DNA of 64,000 nucleotides. It comes from Eutrophocola sp964503965 (lineage in GTDB: Bacteria > Pseudomonadota > Gammaproteobacteria > Pseudomonadales > Pseudohongiellaceae). Within the stretch, counting starts at the first letter, position 1, and every line of letters begins with the position of its first letter. Location: NCBI GenBank assembly GCA_964503965.1, contig CAZDCK010000012.1, forward strand, positions 12,371 to 76,370. The letters are read 5' to 3'. Under the pieces are notes generated by a model. The model searched no databases. It saw only the letters and a list, made by a program, of their open reading frames with translations, and was not told where the DNA came from. A program made the position numbers and the translations under genes. This document shows positions 27,786-36,861 of this stretch, piece after piece.

Positions 27786-27916
27786 AGATACAAGATACGG
27801 GATGCAAGAGGAACTTTTCCGGAACAGTTCATGCTTTGTAGTTTCTGAAACATCTGTTTCAGGATGAGAAGCTCTTTTACAGACAGCTAAGCATGAGTTG
27901 TTTGTATCTTGTATCT
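27786..27916. repeat. 131-bp nested palindrome between purH and purD
   Basis: Terminal arms are 13-base perfect inverted repeats: AGATACAAGATAC at 27786-27798 and its complement at 27904-27916. Inside them lie a second imperfect pair (GTTCATGCTT near 27827 with AAGCATGAGT near 27890) and a central hairpin, CTGAAAC (27845-27851) with GTTTCAG (27856-27862). The arms use the same GATACAAG unit as other intergenic repeats here. It lies in the purH-purD transcript, so the RNA could fold and affect purD expression; it may equally be a small non-coding mobile element. Confidence 0.75.
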
Positions 27917-27920
27917 GCTC

Positions 27921-29501
27921 TTAATGCCTGAAATGCCGCACACCCGTAAACACCATGGCCATGCCTGCTGCATCGGCAGCGGCAATGACATCGGCATCCT
28001 TCATGGCCCCGCCTGGCTGGATGACAGCCGTAATACCGGCTTCTGCGGCCGCTTCAATACCATCCGGGAAGGGGAAGAAAGCATCGGAAGCCATGACAGA
28101 GCCCTTGACCTCCAGGCCTTCATCGGCAGCCTTGATATTGGCAATCCTGGCGCTGTAAACGCGGCTCATTTGCCCTGCACCAATGCCAATGGTCTGGTTG
28201 TTCTTGACGTAAACAATGGCATTGGATTTCACGAACTTGACGACTTTCCAGGCAAATAGCAGGTCGCGAATCTCTTCTTCGGTTGGCTGGCGTCTGGTTA
28301 CGATATTCAGGTCTGATTCGGTTATGACACCCTGGTCAGTATTCTGGATCAGCAGGCCCCCGTTAACCCGCTTCATATCCAGAGACGGGGCCGCCTGTTC
28401 CGGCCATTGGCCGCATTCAAGCAGACGCAGGTTTTCTTTCGCGGAAAGCATGGAGGCAGAATCCGGTGTAGCTGAGGGTGCAATGACTACTTCAGCGAAC
28501 TGACGATCAACGATGGCCTGGGCAGTAGCCGCATCCAGCTCCCTGTTGAAGGCAATGATGCCTCCAAAAGCCGAGGTGGGATCAGTCTGGTATGCCTTTT
28601 CATAGGCTTCCAGTATCGACCTGCCGCTGGCAACACCACAGGGATTGGCGTGCTTGACGATAACACAGGCCGGATCATTGTAACTCTTCACACACTCCAG
28701 AGCGGCATCGGTATCGTTGATGTTATTGAAGGATAATTCTTTGCCCTGTAACTGGCGGGCTGTGGAAATGGAGTTTTCCCTGTCTCCGGTCTCGACATAG
28801 AACGCGGCGTTCTGGTGAGGATTCTCACCGTAACGCATACCCTGTTTTTTAATGAACTGGGTGTTGAATGTACGCGGAAATTCCTCTGCTTTCCCATCAG
28901 CAGAGCGGCAGCCAAGGTAGTTGGCAATAGCCCCGTCATACTGTGCAGTATGCTCAAAGGTGGCCACAGCCAGGTCAAAACGGGTTTCACCGCTGATCAT
29001 GCCTTCATTGTTTTCCAGTTCGTTTATTACCCGGTCATAATCTTCCGGGTTCACGACTACTGTGACCCAGGCATGGTTTTTTGCCGCTGCCCGGAGCATC
29101 GTTGGACCGCCGATATCAATATTCTCAATTGCTGTGGGCAGGTCACAGTCGGGACGAGCGACAGTAGCCTGGAATGGGTAGAGGTTGACCACAACCATAT
29201 CAATGGGGGGGATGTCATGGGTTTCCATGACAGCATCATCCTGGCCTCGTCTGGCAAGGATGCCGCCATGAACTTTTGGATGCAGTGTCTTGACCCTGCC
29301 ATCCATCATCTCTGGAAAACCAGTGTAAGCGGAAATTTCGGTGACCGGGATACCTTCGCTGTTCAGCAGTTTGTACGTACCACCGGTGGATAGCAATTCC
29401 ACGCCCCTGGCCTGGAGAGCCCTGGCGAATTCGGCGATGCCTGTTTTGTCAGATACGCTTATAAGCGCCCGTCGTACTGGGGATGAGTTCTGCGCATTCA
29501 T
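27921..29501 (-). CDS. purH: Bifunctional AICAR formyltransferase / IMP cyclohydrolase PurH
   Basis: Catalyses the last two steps of IMP synthesis. The N-terminal cyclohydrolase domain has ALISVSDKTGIAEFA and STGGTYKLL, MMDGRVKTLHPKVHGG, and the C-terminal transformylase domain has the catalytic Lys-His in VIVKHANPCGVA and SDAFFPFPDGIE. Length of 526 residues is normal. It follows fis in a transcript from dusB, as in many gammaproteobacteria. Confidence 0.97.
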   Translation of the reverse strand: MNAQNSSPVRRALISVSDKTGIAEFARALQARGVELLSTGGTYKLLNSEGIPVTEISAYTGFPEMMDGRVKTLHPKVHGGILARRGQDDAVMETHDIPPIDMVVVNLYPFQATVARPDCDLPTAIENIDIGGPTMLRAAAKNHAWVTVVVNPEDYDRVINELENNEGMISGETRFDLAVATFEHTAQYDGAIANYLGCRSADGKAEEFPRTFNTQFIKKQGMRYGENPHQNAAFYVETGDRENSISTARQLQGKELSFNNINDTDAALECVKSYNDPACVIVKHANPCGVASGRSILEAYEKAYQTDPTSAFGGIIAFNRELDAATAQAIVDRQFAEVVIAPSATPDSASMLSAKENLRLLECGQWPEQAAPSLDMKRVNGGLLIQNTDQGVITESDLNIVTRRQPTEEEIRDLLFAWKVVKFVKSNAIVYVKNNQTIGIGAGQMSRVYSARIANIKAADEGLEVKGSVMASDAFFPFPDGIEAAAEAGITAVIQPGGAMKDADVIAAADAAGMAMVFTGVRHFRH

Positions 29502-29618
29502 GGCAGTGAATTGGTTCTCCTTGTTGTGAACTGTATGTAGTTCAAAAATTGCAGTTGACGCGTTGTCGTGGTTAAACGTTGGGACGGCAGGATTAAACTG
29601 TCCGTCACCGGTATTGGC

Positions 29619-29948
29619 TTAACTGAGCATGCCGTATTTTTTCAGTTTCTTGCGCAGAGTTCCCCTGTTCAGTCCCAGCATGGCAGACGCCTTGCTCTGG
29701 TTGCTGCGGGTTTGCTGCATAACACTTTCCAGCAGGGGACCCTCGACTTCGGATAGGACGAGTTCGTATAGATCAGAGATATTTTCCTGGTCCACTTTGC
29801 TGAAATACTCGGCAAGGGAGGTGGTGACACATTGCCTGAGAGTTTGCCTTCCGTTGACCTGGCTTTCGGGTCGACAGTCCTCCGGTGTGCTCAGGTTATC
29901 CACCTTGCCTGGCCTGAAATCGTCGGTGTCTAGGAGAGAGTTACTCAT
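29619..29948 (-). CDS. fis: DNA-binding protein Fis
   Basis: Nucleoid-associated factor that bends DNA and tunes rRNA, tRNA and recombination loci. The C-terminal helix-turn-helix is the typical NQSKASAMLGLNRGTLRKKLKKYG, present in full across residues 83-107, with the dimer helices LYELVLSEVEGPLLESVM before it. At 109 residues the N-terminal arm is slightly longer than E. coli Fis (98). Its ATG overlaps the dusB stop by four bases, the conserved dusB-fis arrangement. Confidence 0.96.
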   Translation of the reverse strand: MSNSLLDTDDFRPGKVDNLSTPEDCRPESQVNGRQTLRQCVTTSLAEYFSKVDQENISDLYELVLSEVEGPLLESVMQQTRSNQSKASAMLGLNRGTLRKKLKKYGMLS

Positions 29949-30985
29949 GCCGCGAGCTCCTTCACTGGAGTTTTGTTATTTAATGTTTTTAGTGTTTCGA
30001 AGATGTAGTCCAGGAACTCGACCTGGGCATTGCACTCCTGCAGGGTATTGAACTGCTGTCTCAGTTGGCGAGGGTGTGAATCCGGGTTTTCGACTCCGGA
30101 GTCCCCAACTGGAATATTATTGAGATACCAGGCCATATGTTTTCGAGCAAAGAAGACTCCCTTGTCCTGACCATAAAATGCATGGATTGCCTTGATATGT
30201 GATGTGATCACGGTGCTGATTTTACCCAGGGGCAGTTCTGGCATCGGTTTGCCGTGCTCAAGAAAATGGCGTATTTCGGCAAAAAGCCAGGGTCGTCCCT
30301 GCGCTCCCCGGCCAATCATGACCCCATCAGCCCCTGTGTAATCCAACACGGCTTTTGCCTTTTCCGGGGAGGTGATATTGCCATTGGCAAAAACAGGGAT
30401 GGATATAGCCTGCTTGATTCTGGCTATGGTGTCGTATTCGGCCTCACCCTTGAAGCCGCAGGCGCGGGTTCTGCCATGAACTGCCAGGGAGCTTATACCG
30501 CAATCCTGCGCCAGGCGGGCGATATCGACTCCATTACGGTTTTCCGGATCCCAGCCAGTACGGATCTTGAGTGTGACAGGGACATCCACCGCCGCTATTA
30601 CGCTATCGAGTATCTCCCTGACCAGGGCGGGATACCTGAGCAGGGCTGACCCTGCTGAACGCTTGAGGACTTTCTTGGCCGGGCATCCCATGTTGATGTC
30701 TATGATCTGGGCTCCCTGTTCTACATTTAGGCGAGCAGCCTCTGCCATCATCAGCGGATCTGCGCCGGCAATCTGCACCACACGGGGCTCAGCTTTACCA
30801 GCGTGACATCGACGCAGGCGACACTTTTCCCTGTTCCACAGCTGGATATTGGAAGAGATCATTTCGGATGGGGTGAGCGATGCGCCAAACTGTCGGCACA
30901 GGGTGCGGAAAGGCTGGTCAGTGATGCCCGCCATGGGAGCAAGTACCAGTCCGGATTCCAGTGTAAAGACTCCGATATTAATCAC
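29945..30985 (-). CDS. dusB: tRNA-dihydrouridine synthase DusB
   Basis: FMN enzyme reducing specific uridines in tRNA. Typical segments are LAPMAGITDQPFR, DINMGCPAKKV with the catalytic Cys, TLKIRTGWD, AVHGRTR and FANGNITSPEKA followed by GVMIGRGAQGRPW. Length is 346 residues. It is translationally coupled to fis. Confidence 0.97.
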   Translation of the reverse strand: MINIGVFTLESGLVLAPMAGITDQPFRTLCRQFGASLTPSEMISSNIQLWNREKCRLRRCHAGKAEPRVVQIAGADPLMMAEAARLNVEQGAQIIDINMGCPAKKVLKRSAGSALLRYPALVREILDSVIAAVDVPVTLKIRTGWDPENRNGVDIARLAQDCGISSLAVHGRTRACGFKGEAEYDTIARIKQAISIPVFANGNITSPEKAKAVLDYTGADGVMIGRGAQGRPWLFAEIRHFLEHGKPMPELPLGKISTVITSHIKAIHAFYGQDKGVFFARKHMAWYLNNIPVGDSGVENPDSHPRQLRQQFNTLQECNAQVEFLDYIFETLKTLNNKTPVKELAA

Positions 30986-31113
30986 TGATCCAGCTGCTCC
31001 AGGTTTCCGGCGGTTATTATTGGGAAAGGCGCTAATCTTACTCGATTTTAGGCACGGATTCTAAATGTTGAATGTAATAATTTGATCTGACTTGATCGGG
31101 GTAGCCGATCAAC

Positions 31114-33237
31114 TCAGGGATTACGGAAAGTCAGCGAGTATCCAGTTGCCTGATCACCGGGGTTGACCAGGTCCAGACTCACCTGAAGCGAGGAATGTGC
31201 TGGCATATGGGTAAACAGCCTCATATCAGAGGGCAGGTATTCTTCCACGGTAAATATCCTGTTGGCGATGACACTGCCGCTGTTTTCAGTAAAGTTGAGC
31301 TCAACCAGCGGAAAAGGCTGTTCTCGATCGGCATCATTACGAAAAACGAAATCTACCTGAAGAGCATTGGCCACTTCAGGGTGGGAACGCACGGCCAGGT
31401 TTTCTGTTGTCAGTTGGGTTATGTCTACGCGGCTGATATCCGGACACGTCCGGTACTGGCAGAGCAGCTCCGTTACTGCGGGGTATTTCTCCTCAATGAC
31501 CAGGGTGTCCAGGTTATGCCACAGGTACTGGAAAGCCAGTCCCCCCGTGAGCAAGATACTGACCAGGAGCAATCCGGCTGTTTTGAGAACCCTGAAAGGG
31601 TCTTCTGTGAGAACCAGTTCAACTGGAGCCTCATCAATGGCCTGCAGTTGCTCCTGTTCTATCGGGTCCAGGGCATCTTCATCACTCAGGTCGGACAATC
31701 TGTCGCGAAGTGCGGCTTTATCATCAATATCCTGGCGGCTAGCTTGCAATACGCCTGAAGGATCCTGCACATTGTTACGGGTAAGTGGCGGTTCCTGCCG
31801 GGTTGAGCGAGCGGGCAGTACAACCTTGGTGGTCATGACAGGAATTGCTTCACTGGCCACAATGTCCGGAACGATCCCATGAGCATTGCCTGTCAGGTCA
31901 GCAATAACTGGCGTTTCAGGGGAAAGAGATGGCCGATGTGTGTCTTCTCCAGGTGAACTGTCAGCATGGGAGAAAACGGGTGCTTCCTCGTCAATATCGG
32001 ATACCGGGTTTTCTGGTACATACTCTGCTGGCGTTACTTCTTCTGATGTTTCATTTTCTTCGGTCAGCTTTTCTTCAGGTGAAGCAGGTATTTCCTCCTG
32101 TAAATCCGGGCTGGAAATGACTTCATTATCTGTCATGTGCTCATTCTCAGAAAAGGAGTCATCACTTTCTTCCGGGAGTTCTTTTTCCACCCACTGGGAC
32201 TGGGTCGTTTCAGGGATGGTTTCTTCCTCAGAGGCTATCCCGGGGGATGAGAGACCTTCGCCTGACCTTGTTTCCTCGTCTGGACCTACGTCTTCATCTG
32301 GAGTAACAAGTTCATCCGGGGTACCAGGGTTTTCCAGGGAGACATTCTTTTCCATGGAGGGGGATTCGGTCTCTTCCTCATGGAAAATCCATGGATCGCC
32401 GGCAAATTCATTCGCCGCTTCCCCGATATCCTGATCAGTCGAGATGTCAGGGTATGACTGTAATGCATCACGCTCATCGGGCAGCGCAGGCTCTTCCCGG
32501 ACAGTTTTTTCCAGACCCGGGAGTTCATGACTGGCTGAGTAGCTGGTGAAGGTATAGGCAAGTGGATTCAGGAACTGGTTATAGGTATCAATCCCATTCC
32601 GGGTTGAATCTATTGCCGGGGGAGTTGACGGCCCGTTTGTTGCGCTCTGGATTGGATTTTCTTTTGTCCTTGCTTCTACGTTCTCTGCTGTGGTCTCGGA
32701 TGGGATGTCATTATGCAGGTCTGTTTCTTTTGATTCCTCTGGAGATGGCGCATCATTCCCTGATTCGTCAAGATCTTCCCAGGATGGTGATCCTGCCTGA
32801 GAAATGGACTCCTGGTGTTCATCCGTAGCAGTGTCCACAAATTCGTTGCCGGGGGATTCATCCTCACTGTCAGGAATGTCTTCCCGGGGAGAGGAAATCG
32901 CAGAAAACGTTTCCAGGGGTGCATCGACACCTGTCATGCCATCACCCTTGCCGGTTTCACTATCCTGGTAATCAGTCCATGGGTCTTCGGTGATGAAAGG
33001 CTCGTCATCGGTGAATTCATCAGACGCCTGGACTGCAGGCTCCGGCTGACTTTCCACCAGCCGGGTTTCGATTTTCTCGTCGGTGACTTTTTCCTTGAGA
33101 TAGATGCGGTGTTGTCCTGCAAGAAATACTTCATTACAGGCGCCACATCGCACAACGCCATTAGCCGCTTCCAATTGCTCCTCATTCACCTTGAATGAGG
33201 TTTCGCAGGAAGGGCATTGGGTTAGAAATAGGGACAT
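31114..33237 (-). CDS. Zinc-ribbon / DUF3426 membrane protein with a very long acidic linker
   Basis: Begins with an MJ0042-type zinc ribbon (Cys8, Cys11, Cys31, Cys34), ends with a transmembrane helix near residue 555 (LLLVSILLTGGLAFQYL) and a periplasmic DUF3426 beta domain. Between lies about 450 residues that are rich in Glu, Ser, Pro and Asp and of low complexity, making the protein (707 residues) much longer than many relatives. It sits between prmA and dusB, the usual place of this family in Pseudomonas-like genomes. The function is not known; the linker looks disordered. Confidence 0.85.
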   Translation of the reverse strand: MSLFLTQCPSCETSFKVNEEQLEAANGVVRCGACNEVFLAGQHRIYLKEKVTDEKIETRLVESQPEPAVQASDEFTDDEPFITEDPWTDYQDSETGKGDGMTGVDAPLETFSAISSPREDIPDSEDESPGNEFVDTATDEHQESISQAGSPSWEDLDESGNDAPSPEESKETDLHNDIPSETTAENVEARTKENPIQSATNGPSTPPAIDSTRNGIDTYNQFLNPLAYTFTSYSASHELPGLEKTVREEPALPDERDALQSYPDISTDQDIGEAANEFAGDPWIFHEEETESPSMEKNVSLENPGTPDELVTPDEDVGPDEETRSGEGLSSPGIASEEETIPETTQSQWVEKELPEESDDSFSENEHMTDNEVISSPDLQEEIPASPEEKLTEENETSEEVTPAEYVPENPVSDIDEEAPVFSHADSSPGEDTHRPSLSPETPVIADLTGNAHGIVPDIVASEAIPVMTTKVVLPARSTRQEPPLTRNNVQDPSGVLQASRQDIDDKAALRDRLSDLSDEDALDPIEQEQLQAIDEAPVELVLTEDPFRVLKTAGLLLVSILLTGGLAFQYLWHNLDTLVIEEKYPAVTELLCQYRTCPDISRVDITQLTTENLAVRSHPEVANALQVDFVFRNDADREQPFPLVELNFTENSGSVIANRIFTVEEYLPSDMRLFTHMPAHSSLQVSLDLVNPGDQATGYSLTFRNP

Positions 33238-33298
33238 GAATGTCTGGAAATCTCTGGTGTTGATGGAGTTAATTCTAACCCGGACAGGTCATTGTTTA

Positions 33299-34210
33299 TC
33301 AGGAAATTTTACGTTCTCCGGTCAGCCTGACCCAGCCTTCGCTGATAAGAGGTTCCGAAAATGTAAACCAGGGGGCATAGGCTGCCATCACTTCACTGGC
33401 CTGTTCTGCGAGTATACCGGACAACATGATGGTACCACCTTCCTGTGTCATGGCTGACAGGTATTGCGCCAGGGAAACCAGTGGCCCTGCCAGTATATTG
33501 GCAAGCATGATGTCAGCCTGTCCGACAGAACCGGCAGCCAGTGCCTGTGCGAAATCTCCCGGCAGGTACAGGGGGAACTGTGTCTCTGGCAAATTGTTTT
33601 TCCTGAGGTTGTCGCGGGTTGCTGTTAAAGCCTGGGGATCGTTATCTACCCCGTACACAACAGTACCGCCGAGCAGCAAGGCGGCTATGCCAAGGATTCC
33701 CGAGCCACACCCATAATCGATAAGGGTTTTTCCGGTGGGTGGATTTTCAGCGAGCCAGTCCAGGCAAAGTGCGGTGGTGGGATGGGTGCCGGTACCAAAA
33801 GCGAGGCCGGGATCGAGCTCCATGATTACGGCATTCCCGTGGTCAATATGCATCCCGGTGGGACACACCACCAGTTTACCGTCACCGAATTCCATGGGTC
33901 TGAAATCATCCATCCATGCCCGTTCCCAGTCCTGGTCTTCGACCGTAATGAGTGTACAGGCAGTCAGTTGGTGGGAAGCCAGCGCCGAGTTGATGGTTTC
34001 CGATAATTTTTCCGCGTCTGAATCCCCCGGGAAAAGTCCGACGACAGTCACCAGGTCCCAGATGGGTGTTTCACCAGGGCCAGGCTCAAAGATGGGTTGA
34101 TCTTCAGAGTCGGTGAGGGTGACAGAGAGCGCGCCGGCATCGAGCAGCAGTTGTTCAACGGCCTCAGACTGGTCTGATTTGACGGGAATCTGTGTTTGCA
34201 GCCAGGAGAT
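33299..34210 (-). CDS. prmA: Ribosomal protein L11 methyltransferase PrmA, apparent AUC start
   Basis: SAM-dependent enzyme trimethylating ribosomal protein L11. The SAM motif LIDYGCGSGILGIAA and the LANILAGPL motif are clear, as is the N-terminal substrate domain (WLQTQIP, GALSVTL, PIFEPGPGE). No ATG, GTG or TTG exists in frame between the accC stop and the position where family members begin with MPW or MSW; instead ATC at 34210 stands in the Met position, eight bases after an AGGAG site. The next usual start (GTG at 34051) would remove about 53 residues of the conserved N-terminal domain. I infer an AUC start, giving 303 residues. Confidence 0.85.
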   Translation of the reverse strand: MSWLQTQIPVKSDQSEAVEQLLLDAGALSVTLTDSEDQPIFEPGPGETPIWDLVTVVGLFPGDSDAEKLSETINSALASHQLTACTLITVEDQDWERAWMDDFRPMEFGDGKLVVCPTGMHIDHGNAVIMELDPGLAFGTGTHPTTALCLDWLAENPPTGKTLIDYGCGSGILGIAALLLGGTVVYGVDNDPQALTATRDNLRKNNLPETQFPLYLPGDFAQALAAGSVGQADIMLANILAGPLVSLAQYLSAMTQEGGTIMLSGILAEQASEVMAAYAPWFTFSEPLISEGWVRLTGERKIS

Positions 34211-34225
34211 AGCCGTAACTCCTAC
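34208..34225 (-). promoter_or_regulatory. Ribosome-binding site deciding the prmA AUC start
   Basis: On the minus strand, AGGAG is followed by the eight bases TTACGGCT and then ATC TCC TGG. The stop codon shared with accC lies upstream in the same frame, so the start must be between that stop and the conserved tryptophan. Spacing is ideal for ATC and poor for any other codon. Confidence 0.6.
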
Positions 34226-34246
34226 ATAAATGCCGGTGGTTTTTGC

Positions 34247-35590
34247 TCAGCGGTTTTTGAGCATTTCTTCCAGGTAGTGAATATTGATACCGCCTTTGCG
34301 AAAGCCAGTATCGCGCATGATCTCACTTTGTAGCGGAATGTTTGTCACAATGCCATCCACCAGCATTTCACCCAGTGCATTTTGCATTCGGCCTATGGCG
34401 ACCTCGCGGGTCGGTCCATAGCTGATCAGCTTGGCAATCAGTGAGTCATAATGTGGTGGTACGGTATAACCACTGTATATATGGGAGTCTACGCGAATGC
34501 CATTGCCCCCCGGGGAATGATAGAGATTGACCTTGCCAGGGCTGGGCATAAATGTTTCGGGATGTTCGGCATTGATCCGGCACTCAATGGCATGACCGGT
34601 GATAGTGATGTCTTCCTGTCGGACAGAAAGTTCTTCACCAGCTGCAATGCGCAGCTGTTCCCTGACGATATCAATACCCGTAATCCGTTCAGTCACAGGA
34701 TGTTCCACCTGCAGGCGGGTATTCATTTCGATGAAGTAGAATTCACCGTCCTCATAGAGAAATTCCAGTGTGCCTGCACCACGGTATTTCATTTCCTTGC
34801 AGGCATTGATGCAGGATTCCATGATCCTTTGTCGTGCTTCAGGGGCAATTCCCGGTGCAGGCGCTTCCTCTACAACTTTTTGATGCCGCCGCTGCATTGA
34901 GCAGTCCCGGTCACCCAGACAGATGGCATTTCCGCGACCATCACCTATCACCTGTATTTCAACATGGCGCGGATTGCCGAGGAATTTCTCCAGGTAAACC
35001 ACATCGCTGCCAAAATAGGATTTAGCTTCTGTTTTTGTAATCTGTACTGACTTGATAAGGTCTGCAGCGTTTTCTGCAACCCGCATTCCCCGGCCACCGC
35101 CACCTGCAGCCGCCTTGATCATGACCGGAAAGCCAATTTTCTCGGCCAGGGCCAGTATTTCATCATCATTGTCACCCAGGGGGCCGTCTGAACCGGGTAC
35201 CGTAGGGACACCGGTTTTGCGCATGACTTCGATGGCGGATACCTTGTCGCCCATCTTGCGGATTGTCTGGGGGGAGGGGCCTATAAAGATAAATCCACAC
35301 TGCTCCACCTGCTCTGCGAAATCAGCATTTTCGGACAGAAAGCCGTATCCGGGATGCACGGCATCTGCGTTGGTCAGCTCCATGGCGCTGATCAGTGCCG
35401 GAACATTCAGGTAACTCTCGGTGGAGGGCGCGGGGCCTATGCATACTGACTCATCAGAGAGTCGTACATGCATAAGGTCCTTGTCAGCGGTAGAGTGAAC
35501 GGCAACAGTCTTGATCCCCATTTCCTTGCAGGCCCTCAGGACTCGCAAGGCAATTTCACCGCGGTTGGCAATTAGTACTTTTTTCAGCAT
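34247..35590 (-). CDS. accC: Acetyl-CoA carboxylase biotin carboxylase subunit
   Basis: ATP-grasp enzyme carboxylating biotin on AccB, first committed step of fatty acid synthesis. Signatures: KVLIANRGEIALRVLRA, the glycine-rich loop AAGGGGRGMRVA near residue 165, KVVEEAPAP and EMNTRLQVEHPVTE. Length of 447 residues is standard. It follows accB by 41 bases. Confidence 0.98.
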   Translation of the reverse strand: MLKKVLIANRGEIALRVLRACKEMGIKTVAVHSTADKDLMHVRLSDESVCIGPAPSTESYLNVPALISAMELTNADAVHPGYGFLSENADFAEQVEQCGFIFIGPSPQTIRKMGDKVSAIEVMRKTGVPTVPGSDGPLGDNDDEILALAEKIGFPVMIKAAAGGGGRGMRVAENAADLIKSVQITKTEAKSYFGSDVVYLEKFLGNPRHVEIQVIGDGRGNAICLGDRDCSMQRRHQKVVEEAPAPGIAPEARQRIMESCINACKEMKYRGAGTLEFLYEDGEFYFIEMNTRLQVEHPVTERITGIDIVREQLRIAAGEELSVRQEDITITGHAIECRINAEHPETFMPSPGKVNLYHSPGGNGIRVDSHIYSGYTVPPHYDSLIAKLISYGPTREVAIGRMQNALGEMLVDGIVTNIPLQSEIMRDTGFRKGGINIHYLEEMLKNR

Positions 35591-35631
35591 CGGATTGTGT
35601 GCTCGATTCAGAGTGTGGCAGTACAGTCGGC

Positions 35632-36081
35632 TCAGCTGATTTCTATCAGTGGCTGGTCAAATTCAACAGGTTCCCCATCTTCCACCAGAATTGCCTGGAC
35701 TGTACCTGATTTGCTTGCCTCAATCTGGTTCATCATTTTCATGGCTTCAATAATGCAGATGACATCACCAGCTTTCACCTGCTGACCTACTTCCACGAAT
35801 GCAGGAGAGGTGGGAGAGGGCGCGCGGTAGAAGGTGCCTACCATGGGTGACTTCACGGCATCATTGCTGGCTTCAGCTGGCAGCGAAGGCGTTTCCGCGG
35901 TAGTCGCCGGTGCCGGGGCCTGGGGAGCCGGGGCTTGTGCATGGATGACCTGGGGGGCGGCTGCTACATGCGGGGAGTTGCGACTGATCCGAACCGCTTC
36001 CTCACCTTCCTTTATCTCGATTTCAGCTACATCTGAAGCTTCCAGAAGCTCAATGAGTTTTTTGACTTTTCTGATATCCAT
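35632..36081 (-). CDS. accB: Acetyl-CoA carboxylase biotin carboxyl carrier protein
   Basis: Carries biotin between AccC and the carboxyltransferase. The biotinylation motif EAMKMMNQIEA lies near residue 114 with Lys as the modified residue, and the N-terminal helix (DIRKVKKLIELLEAS) is typical. A Pro/Ala-rich flexible linker joins them at about residues 40-70. The thumb region (SPMVGTFYRAPSP) is present. Confidence 0.98.
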   Translation of the reverse strand: MDIRKVKKLIELLEASDVAEIEIKEGEEAVRISRNSPHVAAAPQVIHAQAPAPQAPAPATTAETPSLPAEASNDAVKSPMVGTFYRAPSPTSPAFVEVGQQVKAGDVICIIEAMKMMNQIEASKSGTVQAILVEDGEPVEFDQPLIEIS

Positions 36082-36160
36082 TAATTTTCTCTTAACGTTG
36101 TCTGTGCTTTAGTATTAATAACACTGGAATCGGAATAGTTTTCCAGACCAGGTAGTGAGA

Positions 36161-36601
36161 TCATTTAACAAGCTGGTGAATAATCGCCTCCAGGGCAAGT
36201 TCATATCCCCTCGGTCCAAGTCCAATAACGCATCCGCGGGCAATATCGCTCAGGTAGGAGTGCTTTCGAAACTCTTCGCGGGCATGTACATTCGTTAAAT
36301 GGATTTCGATAAAAGGAATCTCTACAGCAAGGAATGCATCGCGCAGGGCGACACTGGTGTGGGTCAGTGCGGCCGGATTGATCAGGATGTAACTGATTCC
36401 CTCTTTCTTGGCACTGTGAACACGCTCAATGATGTTCGACTCCGAATTGCTCTGGAAAAACTGGATGTCATGGCCTGCGCCTTCTGCAATCCGGCTCAGG
36501 CTGGCATTAATGTCATCCAGGGTTTCGGAGCCATAGATTTCCGGTTCCCGGGTACCGAGCAGGTTCAGGTTTGGACCATTGATAACGAGAATGAGCGCCA
36601 T
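36161..36601 (-). CDS. aroQ: Type II 3-dehydroquinate dehydratase
   Basis: Dehydrates 3-dehydroquinate in the shikimate pathway. NGPNLNLLGTREPEIYG holds the catalytic Tyr, INPAALTHTSVALRDA and EIHLTNVHAREEFR hold the anion-binding and catalytic His. The ATG at 36601 follows GGTGA; the TTG five codons earlier is unlikely. It heads the accB-accC cluster, a common arrangement. Confidence 0.97.
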   Translation of the reverse strand: MALILVINGPNLNLLGTREPEIYGSETLDDINASLSRIAEGAGHDIQFFQSNSESNIIERVHSAKKEGISYILINPAALTHTSVALRDAFLAVEIPFIEIHLTNVHAREEFRKHSYLSDIARGCVIGLGPRGYELALEAIIHQLVK

Positions 36602-36616
36602 TGTGTCACCGTGCAA

Positions 36617-36861
36617 GTAGTAGGCCTGTATTGTATCCCAGAATTGAGCAGTTTCGCACCATAAATTGCCATTATGGGGTTTTTCTTGATTTATCCTACT
36701 ATTTCGAAGGCGTTAGCACCAATTTCGAGACTTTTAGCTCGATTGACCGTAGATATCTGGCCGGATCAATTTATTGCTACCATGACGTGAGTTGTGATTT
36801 TTGGCGAAGATATCAATAAATTGGCGAATTTAAATGAATTTAACTGAAATTTAAGGAATTT
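36617..36861. other. AT-rich intergenic region between aroQ and the tam remnant
   Basis: About 245 bases without a gene. It includes an inverted pair, TCAATTTATTG at 36766-36776 and CAATAAATTGG at 36814-36824 (10 of 11 match), and a small CCATAA/TTATGG hairpin near 36660-36678. It must hold the aroQ promoter; no clear -35/-10 pair is assignable. Confidence 0.5.

Noticed and set aside
31886..32434. Ser-rich reading on the plus strand
   Set aside because: Complement of the acidic linker of the DUF3426 protein; Ser-rich only because the linker is Glu/Ser/Asp-rich.
34051..34053. GTG as the prmA start
   Set aside because: Would delete the conserved N-terminal substrate domain, and lacks a ribosome site; AUC at 34210 fits better.
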